NCBI GenBank assembly: GCA_017390125.1
Contig: JAFPCT010000187.1
Span: 1 to 5,071 of the forward strand
Length of the DNA stretch: 5,071 bases
Reading direction: 5' to 3'
Source: Treponema sp.
GTDB taxonomy: Bacteria > Spirochaetota > Spirochaetia > Treponematales > Treponemataceae
This document shows positions 1 to 5,071 of this stretch, one piece after another. The notes beneath the pieces were generated by a model that saw nothing but the letters and a program-made list of their open reading frames with translations, did no database searches and was not told the DNA's origin. Position numbers and translations under genes: made by a program. The first letter of the stretch is position 1. Every line of letters starts with the position of its first letter.

Positions 1-56
1 GAACCTGCGACATTTTGGTCCCAAACCAAACGCGCTACCAGCTGCGCTACATCCCG
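1..56 (-). tRNA. tRNA-Pro (anticodon UGG), partial, 3' end beyond the window
   Basis: Read on the minus strand, the sequence folds as a tRNA. The acceptor 5' strand is CGGGATG (56 down to 50), followed by TA at positions 8-9. The D-arm has GCGC/GCGC stems around an AGCTGGTA loop. The anticodon stem is TTTGG/CCAAA around the seven-base loop TTTGGGA, so the anticodon is TGG (UGG), which reads proline CCN codons. A five-base variable loop ATGTC follows, then the T-arm begins GCAGG-TTC and the window ends. About 20 bases are missing: the rest of the T-arm, the 3' acceptor strand and any encoded CCA. The acceptor sequence starting with C is typical of bacterial tRNA-Pro. It is transcribed away from the lipoprotein gene. 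Whether other tRNAs follow in the same transcript cannot be seen. Confidence 0.95.
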
Positions 57-69
57 TAACGTGATTGCT

Positions 70-98
70 AATATATATCATTTTAATTTTTTGTTCAA
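70..98 (-). promoter_or_regulatory. Promoter of the tRNA-Pro gene
   Basis: On the minus strand a -35 element TTGAAC (98-93, 4/6 to TTGACA) and a -10 element TATATT (75-70, 5/6 to TATAAT) are separated by exactly 17 bases. The predicted start is near position 62-63, leaving only about 6 bases of 5' leader before the mature tRNA end at 56. Orientation, spacing and closeness to a stable RNA gene all fit a sigma70-type promoter. The assignment rests on consensus matching only. Confidence 0.6.
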
Positions 99-121
99 GT
101 GCTTACAGCTAAAAATATCAA

Positions 122-150
122 TTTTTTTGAAAAAAACTGAAAAATATAAT
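122..150 (+). promoter_or_regulatory. Possible promoter of the lipoprotein gene (good -10, A/T-tract upstream)
   Basis: A perfect TATAAT lies at 145-150, about 49 bases before the lipoprotein ATG. No convincing -35 hexamer exists; at 17-base spacing the sequence is a run of T. Instead the upstream DNA carries T7 (122-128), A7 (130-136) and A5 (140-144) tracts at roughly helical spacing, which could bend DNA or act like an UP element. A second, poorer pair (TTGATT 154-159, TAAACT 177-182, 17 apart) would start transcription on top of the ribosome binding site and is less likely. Confidence 0.4.
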
Positions 151-188
151 GTCTTGATTTTATGCTTTCCTCTCGTTAAACTTTTATT

Positions 189-193
189 CGAGG
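189..193 (+). promoter_or_regulatory. Ribosome binding site that decides the lipoprotein start
   Basis: CGAGG sits five bases before the ATG at 199. Together with the signal peptide that begins at this ATG, it argues against the longer in-frame GTG start at 61, which would bury the signal peptide 46 residues into the protein. Confidence 0.6.
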
Positions 194-198
194 TTTTT

Positions 199-924
199 AT
201 GAAGAAATTTGTACTTTTAATGCTGCTTTCTCTCTTCGTGATGGGCTGCGGCAAAGACTATGGCGAAAATGTCCTTTTTTACTATAAGACTGAAAATCCT
301 GACGACGCAAACTGGATTGTGTTCAATACCTGTGATTTTGACGTTGATCTGGTAATTGACGACGTAACCATTTCTTCAAAAGCCAATACTACAAATTCTT
401 ATAATGCCTGCTACGGAAAGTTTTCCGCATCACCGTCAATAAGTTTCCCGAACAACAGCACTCTTCACTTGAAAGGCGAGGAGGGCTATTTCTATTCAAA
501 CGGAAATTCATATCATTCTCTTACGATCAAAAAGCAGTCGCTGGTACCTTTCTACGTTTCTTATCTCGGCGGAAAGGACGTATACGTAACCTGCCGTATG
601 AACGATGATTACGTCAGAACTGCTGCCGGAAAGGAAAGAAAATTCAAGCTTGAGGTCGGAACTTCTTCTGCAGAATCTGGAACAGGTTACGACGGCGACG
701 TTGTATATACTGCCCAGAATGTCTATGAATCTCAGATTCCTTACTATATTTTCTATATTTTCAATTCAGACGCCACAGAAAAAGACCGTGCTGATTTTAA
801 GGCAAAGGACTACATTGACATTGACGAAATGCCATATCTTACCAGGGTCTACGGTGCCATCCGCTACCTCGAAACTCTGGGTACCTACACCGAATACTTC
901 CATATTGCTGGTTCAAGCAACTAG
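199..924 (+). CDS. Predicted lipoprotein of unknown function, tyrosine-rich
   Basis: A 241-residue protein whose family I do not recognise. It opens with a bacterial lipoprotein signal: Lys2-Lys3, a hydrophobic stretch at 4-15, and a VMGC lipobox with the lipidation cysteine at residue 17. The Met just before Gly-Cys is looser than the Gram-negative consensus but acceptable for spirochaete lipoboxes. The mature part is likely exported and membrane-anchored. It has no further membrane segment and no visible catalytic motif. It alternates short hydrophobic and polar runs, suggesting beta structure up to about residue 190, with a more charged and probably helical part at 192-228. Tyrosine is unusually common (24 of 241, including YY at 28-29 and 182-183), and three more cysteines (45, 71, 132) could form disulphides outside the cytoplasm. 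The ATG at 199 is chosen for its CGAGG site and signal peptide. It is monocistronic as far as can be seen: tRNA-Pro is divergent and thrS has its own promoter. A surface or periplasmic binding role is possible but unsupported. Confidence 0.85.
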   Translation: MKKFVLLMLLSLFVMGCGKDYGENVLFYYKTENPDDANWIVFNTCDFDVDLVIDDVTISSKANTTNSYNACYGKFSASPSISFPNNSTLHLKGEEGYFYSNGNSYHSLTIKKQSLVPFYVSYLGGKDVYVTCRMNDDYVRTAAGKERKFKLEVGTSSAESGTGYDGDVVYTAQNVYESQIPYYIFYIFNSDATEKDRADFKAKDYIDIDEMPYLTRVYGAIRYLETLGTYTEYFHIAGSSN

Positions 925-945
925 CTGATTAGCACTGTAAAACCT

Positions 946-974
946 GCCCCGTGTTGTATATTTATTTCCGGGGC
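946..974 (+). terminator. GC-rich inverted repeat, possible weak terminator of the lipoprotein gene
   Basis: GCCCCG (946-951) is perfectly complementary to CGGGGC (969-974), leaving a 17-base AT-rich loop. It starts 22 bases after the lipoprotein stop codon, where a terminator is expected. However, the bases after the stem (GATATAATCATTC) are not a T-tract and the loop is long, so it is a poor intrinsic terminator. The same repeat is interleaved with the thrS promoter and may instead be a DNA-level operator. Confidence 0.35.
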
Positions 975-982
975 GATATAAT
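954..982 (+). promoter_or_regulatory. Promoter of the thrS-hslO unit
   Basis: TTGTAT (954-959, 3/6 to the -35 consensus) and a perfect TATAAT (977-982) are exactly 17 bases apart. Predicted transcription start is around 988-990, giving a leader of about 38 bases before thrS. That is too short for a T-box riboswitch, and I see no E. coli-style tRNA-Thr-like operator. The -35 lies in the loop of the GC-rich inverted repeat, and the -10 lies just after its right arm. Confidence 0.5.
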
Positions 983-1012
983 CATTCTATTAAAATTTAT
1001 TCTATAATAATA

Positions 1013-1020
1013 AAAGGTGA
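1013..1020 (+). promoter_or_regulatory. Ribosome binding site of thrS
   Basis: AAAGGTGA ends six bases before the ATG at 1027. Its last three bases (TGA, 1018-1020) are also an in-frame stop for the thrS reading frame, so no longer N-terminus is possible. This decides that the protein truly lacks a TGS domain. Confidence 0.8.
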
Positions 1021-1026
1021 ATTAAA

Positions 1027-2778
1027 ATGGCTGACGAGAAAATTCAGATTATCAGACACAGTTGTGCGCACGTAATGGCAGAGGCAATCCTGCATTTGTA
1101 TCCAGGAACAAAAATCGCTATCGGACCTGCTATTGACAATGGTTTTTATTATGATTTTGACTTTCCTACCGGCACCAAATTCACCGAAGAAAACTTTCCT
1201 GCTGTAGAAAAGGAAATGAGAAAAATCATTTCTGGAAACCACGATTTTGTAAGGAAGGAAGTTTCAAAAGAAGAAGCTCTCAAGCTTTTCGCTGACCAGC
1301 AGTACAAGGTTGAGCTTATCAATGACCTTCCGGACGGTTCTGTAATTACTACTTACGAACAGGACGGCTATCTTGACCTTTGCCGTGGACCTCATGTTTC
1401 AAATACAAAAGAAATCAACGCCCAGGGATTCAAGCTCAATAAAATTGCCGGTGCATACTGGCGCGGTGACTCTGACCGTCCTATGCTTACCCGCGTTTAC
1501 GCCCTTTGTTTTGCAAAACCGAATGAACTTAAAGACTACATTACAATGCTTCAGGAAGCAGAAAAACGTGACCACCGAAAAATCGGCGTTGAGATGGACT
1601 TGTTCCACCTTGATCCAGAGGATCCGGGTCAGATTTTCTGGCACCCGAACGGATGGACAATTTACACTGTAATCCAGGATTACATGCGCAAAATGGTTCG
1701 CCGTGACGGATATCTTGAAGTTAATACTCCGGCTATCATGCCCCGCTCCCTCTGGGAAAAAAGCGGTCACTGGGGACATTATCAGAAAAACATGTTCATC
1801 ACAGAAAGTGAAAAGCGTCTTTTCGCCATCAAACCCATGAACTGTCCTGGTGCCCTTGAAATTTTCAAGAGCCGCCAGCGCTCATACAAAGATCTTCCGC
1901 TGCGTCTTGCAGAATTCGGACATGACGTCCGCAATGAGCCGAGCGGAACTCTTCACGGAATTATGCGTGTCCGCGGATTCGTTCAGGATGATGCCCACAT
2001 TATCTGTACAGAAGAGCAGGTTGGCTCTGAAGTTGCAAAGTTCTGCAAGCTTCTTAAAAATGTTTACCATGATTTCGGATTTGATGATCTTGTTGTAAAA
2101 TTCTCAACTATGCCGGAAGACCATGTTGGTGACATAGCCACTTGGGAACGTGCTGAAAAAGCTCTTGCAGATGCATGTCATGAGGCAGGCCTTGAATTTG
2201 AAATTCAGCCGGGCGAGGGTGCATTCTACGGTCCTAAACTTGAATTCAAGCTTTTTGACTGTCTGGGACGTGAATGGCAGTGCGGTACAATTCAGGCAGA
2301 CTTCCAGCTTCCTAGCGCAGAGCGTCTTGATGCGACATACATTGGTGCGGACAACCAGAAGCACCATCCGGTAATGCTCCATCGTGCCGTTCTCGGTTCT
2401 TTGGAACGCTTCCTTGGTATTCTTATTGAAAACTTTGCAGGAGCAATGCCGACCTGGCTTGCATTCGAGCAGGTTGCTGTTGTACCTGTTGCCTCAGAAT
2501 TTGAAGACTATGCAAAGGAAGTTAATGAAAAACTTCTTCAGCATGACATCAGGAGCAACGTGTACCTTGGCGATGAGAACATGAAGGCAAAAATCAAGAA
2601 TGTTTCCCTTGAGCACAAGACTCCGTATGTCCTTGTTGTAGGTGAAAAAGAAAAGTCTGAAGGCTCTGTATGCGTGCGTTACCGCTTCTCAAGCAAAAAG
2701 CCTCAGGAAACAATGAAGGTTGAGGACTTCATTAAATACGTAGAAGACAAAGTTTCTTCTCACTTTATTGGAATCTAA
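1027..2778 (+). CDS. thrS: Threonyl-tRNA synthetase, TGS-less short form
   Basis: This class II aminoacyl-tRNA synthetase (583 residues) joins threonine to tRNA-Thr using ATP in the cytoplasm and hydrolyses mischarged Ser-tRNA(Thr). The editing domain comes first (about 1-180), with the HxxxH pair His11/His15 and the CRGPH motif Cys119/His123, matching E. coli H73/H77 and C182/H186. The catalytic core (about 185-475) has motif 1 around Pro235-Gly247, motif 2 with Arg302 (RNEPSG), and motif 3 HRAVLGSLERF with Arg461. The zinc ligands are Cys273, His324 and His452, with spacing matching E. coli C334/H385/H511. The anticodon-binding domain fills about 480-575. The E. coli enzyme has 642 residues; the missing part is the N-terminal TGS domain (about 60 residues). 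An in-frame TGA at 1018-1020 and an AAAGGTGA site show that the short N-terminus is genuine, not a misplaced start. I recall similar short ThrS in other spirochaetes. It is followed by hslO after a 5-base gap, so the two are probably cotranscribed. Confidence 0.98.
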   Translation: MADEKIQIIRHSCAHVMAEAILHLYPGTKIAIGPAIDNGFYYDFDFPTGTKFTEENFPAVEKEMRKIISGNHDFVRKEVSKEEALKLFADQQYKVELINDLPDGSVITTYEQDGYLDLCRGPHVSNTKEINAQGFKLNKIAGAYWRGDSDRPMLTRVYALCFAKPNELKDYITMLQEAEKRDHRKIGVEMDLFHLDPEDPGQIFWHPNGWTIYTVIQDYMRKMVRRDGYLEVNTPAIMPRSLWEKSGHWGHYQKNMFITESEKRLFAIKPMNCPGALEIFKSRQRSYKDLPLRLAEFGHDVRNEPSGTLHGIMRVRGFVQDDAHIICTEEQVGSEVAKFCKLLKNVYHDFGFDDLVVKFSTMPEDHVGDIATWERAEKALADACHEAGLEFEIQPGEGAFYGPKLEFKLFDCLGREWQCGTIQADFQLPSAERLDATYIGADNQKHHPVMLHRAVLGSLERFLGILIENFAGAMPTWLAFEQVAVVPVASEFEDYAKEVNEKLLQHDIRSNVYLGDENMKAKIKNVSLEHKTPYVLVVGEKEKSEGSVCVRYRFSSKKPQETMKVEDFIKYVEDKVSSHFIGI

Positions 2779-2783
2779 GCTAA

Positions 2784-3746
2784 ATGAATAAACTTGAACT
2801 GAAAGACGAGGACTTGAAGGCTCATATCAATCAGCTTGAAAAAGATGATATGGCTGTATTCGTAATGGCAGACGGACGTCTCCGTGGAGCTCTTTTTCAT
2901 GGAACCCGTTTTGTAAACCAGCTTCGCCTGCAGCACAATCTGGGCATTCTTGAAACCATGGTTTTGGGACAGGCTTCTTTGTGCGCGGCTCTCATGATAC
3001 CTATGATGAAAGGTGAAGAGCATGTTTCCCTTCATTACGACTGCAACGGGCCTGCCCAGGGATTCTCTGTTGAGGCTGATTCAAAAGGAACTGTGCGTGG
3101 TTATTTGTTCAATGACCGCATTCCTGTTGAAAAGCCTCTTGATAACTGGAATCTCAAGCCTTTTCTTGGAGAAGGTACTCTTACGGTCTCAACCTTTCAT
3201 AAAGGTGACAAAGAGCCTTTTACGTCTACAGTTCAGGTTGACTCCGGAAACATTGCCAGTGACATTGCATGGTATTACCGTCAGTCAGAGCAGGTTTCCA
3301 CTGCATTTTTCGTGTCCATCCAGATGGACAGACAGGGCCGCGTAACCGGTGCCGGAGGAATGTTCCTTCAGGTAATGCCGGAAACCGGCGGAAAGAAAAA
3401 TAACGGGGCTGCAAAAACAAGCTCTTCTGATAAATCCGCTGATGATGACCTGCTTCTCCGTGCGGAGACTGCATTCCGAACCTGTCCTTCATTGGGACAA
3501 TGGTTTGCAGAGAAGGGTAATTTCGAGGACCTTATCTACGGTCTCTTCAGGGAATTCAAACCTTCCATAGCGCTCAAGCGTTCTGTACGCTATGACTGTC
3601 CCTGCAACGAGGAGTTTTTCCTCAATTACATCAGGAGCCTGCCGAAAGATCAGGTTGCTGACATCAAGCAGAATGGTCCTGATCCCCTGGAAGTTACCTG
3701 CAGAAACTGCGGAAGCGTCTATCATATCGAGACAAAAAACATCTGA
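2784..3746 (+). CDS. hslO: Hsp33 redox-regulated holdase chaperone
   Basis: Hsp33 is a cytoplasmic, ATP-independent chaperone that is inactive when reduced and zinc-bound. Oxidative unfolding activates it to hold aggregating proteins. The 320-residue product has the whole family layout: an N-terminal substrate-binding domain (about 1-198) with the conserved SEQ (168-170) and GGMFLQVMP (191-199) stretches, a linker, and a C-terminal redox switch with CPC (Cys272/Cys274) and CRNC (Cys306/Cys309), equivalent to E. coli C232/C234 and C265/C268. All four zinc ligands are present. It is longer than E. coli Hsp33 (about 290), mainly because of a low-complexity Lys/Ser/Asp stretch at about 203-222 next to the linker. 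Extra cysteines lie at 67, 87 and 234. An in-frame TAA at 2781-2783 rules out an earlier start. Only a weak GGA (2770-2772), 11 bases upstream, could bind the ribosome. Translation therefore probably depends on ribosomes finishing thrS. Confidence 0.97.
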   Translation: MNKLELKDEDLKAHINQLEKDDMAVFVMADGRLRGALFHGTRFVNQLRLQHNLGILETMVLGQASLCAALMIPMMKGEEHVSLHYDCNGPAQGFSVEADSKGTVRGYLFNDRIPVEKPLDNWNLKPFLGEGTLTVSTFHKGDKEPFTSTVQVDSGNIASDIAWYYRQSEQVSTAFFVSIQMDRQGRVTGAGGMFLQVMPETGGKKNNGAAKTSSSDKSADDDLLLRAETAFRTCPSLGQWFAEKGNFEDLIYGLFREFKPSIALKRSVRYDCPCNEEFFLNYIRSLPKDQVADIKQNGPDPLEVTCRNCGSVYHIETKNI

Positions 3747-3782
3747 TTTTACGATTTTTTTATTCTCCTTGCTCATTCAAAA

Positions 3783-3811
3783 TTGACGATTTGTTATATA
3801 ACTATTAATAT
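3783..3811 (+). promoter_or_regulatory. Probable promoter of the RND-family gene
   Basis: TTGACG (3783-3788, 5/6 to consensus) and TAATAT (3806-3811, 4/6) are 17 bases apart. TATAGT (3809-3814) is a better -10 by itself (5/6) but would need a 20-base spacer. Predicted start is around 3818-3822, about 45 bases before the ATG at 3865. The -10 region is overlapped by two small palindromes (see the repeat entry), so it may be regulated. Confidence 0.5.
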
Positions 3812-3814
3812 AGT
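3793..3814. repeat. Overlapping AT-rich palindromes at the RND-gene promoter
   Basis: GTTATATAAC (3793-3802) is a perfect 10-base palindrome. It overlaps by two bases the inverted repeat ACTAT-TAAT-ATAGT (3801-3814, 5-base arms). Both lie between the -35 and the end of the -10 of the putative promoter, which is where a repressor operator is commonly found. AT-rich DNA makes short palindromes by chance, so function is uncertain. Confidence 0.4.
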
Positions 3815-3855
3815 AGTGATATACAAAAGTGTTAGATTTTTAAAATGTGTATCAT

Positions 3856-3860
3856 GGAGG
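3856..3860 (+). promoter_or_regulatory. Ribosome binding site that decides the RND-gene start
   Basis: GGAGG, four bases (AAAT) before the ATG at 3865, is the strongest Shine-Dalgarno in the window. It favours this ATG over the in-frame GTG at 3847; an in-frame TAA at 3841-3843 closes the frame. The ATG at 3854 is in another frame. Confidence 0.75.
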
Positions 3861-3864
3861 AAAT

Positions 3865-5071
3865 ATGGTTCCTGGATTTTATAAACGTCCTTGGATTGTT
3901 ATTGGTATTTGTGTAGCAATAACCTTGTTCTTTGCTTTTCAGCTTCCAAAATTGAAGATTGAAAATGATGCCATGTTTGAATATCTTCCTCACTCTACGG
4001 AAGATTATCAGCGGCTTATGGCAGCAGAAGAAAACTTTGGAAGTGTTTATTCCATTGGAATTGCACTTGAGTCCGAAAATGAGGATTTCTTTGTTCCTCA
4101 CAACCTTGAGATTGTAAACGAAATTACAAAAAATCTTGAGAAACTCGATAACGTCGACAGCGTTGATTCAGTTACAAGCATCGATTATGTCTGTGCGGAA
4201 GACGGAAGTCTTGTTGCTACAAACCTTGTTCCTGAGGAGCTTTTTGAAAAAGGCGAAGACGGAACGGAACATTTTGTCGGCAACGAAACTGACATTGCGG
4301 AAATCCTCCATAAAATCGGTTCATGGAGCGACATGTACGGCAGAGTCATCATTTCTGATGACAGAAATGCAACTCAGCTTGCAGTCCACTACATAAACAA
4401 AAAGGTGAACGATGACGGAGCGGAAGTCCGCCTTACAGGAAATGAGCGTCTTGCAACTCTGGATGACATAGAGAAGATTGTTGAGTCTGCTCTTGAAGGC
4501 TCGAACCTGCGCTATACGATTTACGGTGACCCTGTAATTTCAAAGAATTCAAGAGCCTTCATGCTCAAGGATATGATTTGTCTTATTCCGCTTGTTGTTC
4601 TCATCGTAATTGCCAGTCTTTTCATTTCGTTCAAAACAGTTGACGGAACAGTGCTTCCTCTGCTGTCCGTTCTTATGGCTACGGTATGGTCATGCGGTCT
4701 TATGGCTTTGCTTGGAGTTCAGTTCTCCATCATTTCAAGCGTAATCCCGGTTGCCCTCATTGCCGTTGACTCTGCATATGGAATTCACGTTCTTACACAT
4801 TACTATATTGCTCTGGACAATCTGGAAGGGGAGCTTACAAGAGAAGCTCATGCTCAGGTTATCTGGACGGGCATAAAAGATGTTTTCCAGGCTGTGCTCC
4901 TTGCCGGTCTAACTACAATCGTAGGTTTTATCTCGCTCATAACTTCACCTCTTGAGCCGCTTCACAGTTTTGCGATTTTCACATCTCTCGGCGTACTTAT
5001 TGCGCTGGTTCTTTCTGTTACTTTGATTCCATGTATGCTTTTGGTTAAGCCTCTTGATAAAGTAGGACAGC
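3865..5071 (+). CDS. RND-superfamily (MMPL/HAE3-like) transporter, N-terminal half, cut by window end
   Basis: The 402 visible residues run open to the window edge. The layout is that of an RND-superfamily permease repeat. One transmembrane helix lies at about 10-27. A large loop follows (about 28-235, outside the cytoplasm in this family), containing the GDPVISKNS stretch near 221-229. A bundle of five helices then falls at about 236-256, 262-284, 286-305, 341-360 and 367-393. The fourth helix ends in AVDSAYGIH (300-308), corresponding to the D-x-x-x-G-I-H type motif of MMPL and Patched-like proteins, where the acidic residue is a candidate for proton coupling. Family members usually run to 750-1000 residues with a second copy of this layout, so about half is missing here. 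They export lipids, hopanoids or hydrophobic molecules, or act as general efflux pumps; the substrate cannot be told. No membrane-fusion or outer-membrane partner is visible. It has its own promoter-like sequence and strong GGAGG site, so it is probably a unit separate from hslO. Confidence 0.88.
   Translation, partial: MVPGFYKRPWIVIGICVAITLFFAFQLPKLKIENDAMFEYLPHSTEDYQRLMAAEENFGSVYSIGIALESENEDFFVPHNLEIVNEITKNLEKLDNVDSVDSVTSIDYVCAEDGSLVATNLVPEELFEKGEDGTEHFVGNETDIAEILHKIGSWSDMYGRVIISDDRNATQLAVHYINKKVNDDGAEVRLTGNERLATLDDIEKIVESALEGSNLRYTIYGDPVISKNSRAFMLKDMICLIPLVVLIVIASLFISFKTVDGTVLPLLSVLMATVWSCGLMALLGVQFSIISSVIPVALIAVDSAYGIHVLTHYYIALDNLEGELTREAHAQVIWTGIKDVFQAVLLAGLTTIVGFISLITSPLEPLHSFAIFTSLGVLIALVLSVTLIPCMLLVKPLDKVGQ

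Noticed and set aside
61..198. In-frame GTG-initiated 46-residue extension of the lipoprotein
   Set aside because: It starts beside the divergent tRNA promoter, has no ribosome binding site, is AT-rich, and would place the lipoprotein signal inside the protein.
605..928. 107-residue plus-strand frame inside the lipoprotein gene
   Set aside because: It is an out-of-frame shadow of a gene with a clear signal peptide, with no ribosome binding site or recognisable domain.
1003..1008. Second TATAAT just before thrS
   Set aside because: No -35-like hexamer lies at a workable distance, and the predicted start would fall at the ribosome binding site.
983..1026. T-box or other riboswitch in the thrS leader
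   Set aside because: The predicted leader is only about 38 bases and AT-rich, far too short for a T-box.
1399..1779. 126-residue minus-strand frame opposite thrS
   Set aside because: It lies entirely within the conserved ThrRS coding sequence and its translation resembles no protein; antisense open frames are expected in such genes.
2775..3035. Minus-strand frame opposite the start of hslO
   Set aside because: It is a shadow of the conserved Hsp33 N-terminal domain, with no promoter or ribosome binding site support.
3729..3767. Possible terminator at the end of hslO: GAGA and A6 (3729-3739) pairing with T6 and TCTC (3756-3767)
   Set aside because: The stem is almost all A-U with an internal mismatch and a 16-base loop, and no T-tract follows the stem, so it is too weak to call.
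1..5071. CRISPR array, mobile element, toxin-antitoxin or phage defence system
   Set aside because: No spaced direct repeats, terminal inverted repeats, transposase or nuclease-like frames were seen. The genes are housekeeping or envelope types with similar codon use.

Overview
The window looks like ordinary spirochaete chromosome, most probably a Treponema-type organism. This is inferred from moderate GC content with AT-rich intergenic gaps, a threonyl-tRNA synthetase that lacks the N-terminal TGS domain (a short form I recall from spirochaetes), a loosely conserved lipobox, and a TGS-less ThrS beside Hsp33 and an RND/MMPL-type exporter. The genus cannot be proven from the sequence alone.

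Layout from left to right. Positions 1-56 (minus strand) hold the 5' three quarters of a tRNA-Pro(UGG) gene, cut by the window edge, with a well-formed promoter at 70-98. Divergent from it, 199-924 (plus) encodes a 241-residue tyrosine-rich lipoprotein of no recognised family. A 102-base gap then carries a GC-rich inverted repeat interleaved with a good sigma70-type promoter. Next come thrS (1027-2778), complete but without the TGS domain, and hslO/Hsp33 (2784-3746), only 5 bases downstream and with almost no Shine-Dalgarno of its own. A 118-base gap holds a promoter-like pair inside AT-rich palindromes. The window ends inside the N-terminal half of an RND-superfamily (MMPL/HAE3-like) membrane protein (3865 to the edge).

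Functionally, thrS and hslO look like one transcription unit. ThrRS charges tRNA-Thr and edits Ser-tRNA(Thr) with an active site that contains a cysteine. Hsp33 is a holdase chaperone switched on when its zinc-bound cysteines oxidise. In E. coli the equivalent ThrRS editing cysteine is known to be oxidation-sensitive, so the pairing can be read as translation quality control joined to an oxidation-triggered chaperone. That reading is inference. The lipoprotein and the RND protein appear to be separately transcribed envelope genes.

I see no CRISPR array, insertion sequence, integrase, toxin-antitoxin pair or phage gene. No previously undescribed system is evident. The least explained items are the orphan lipoprotein and the two palindromic promoter regions.
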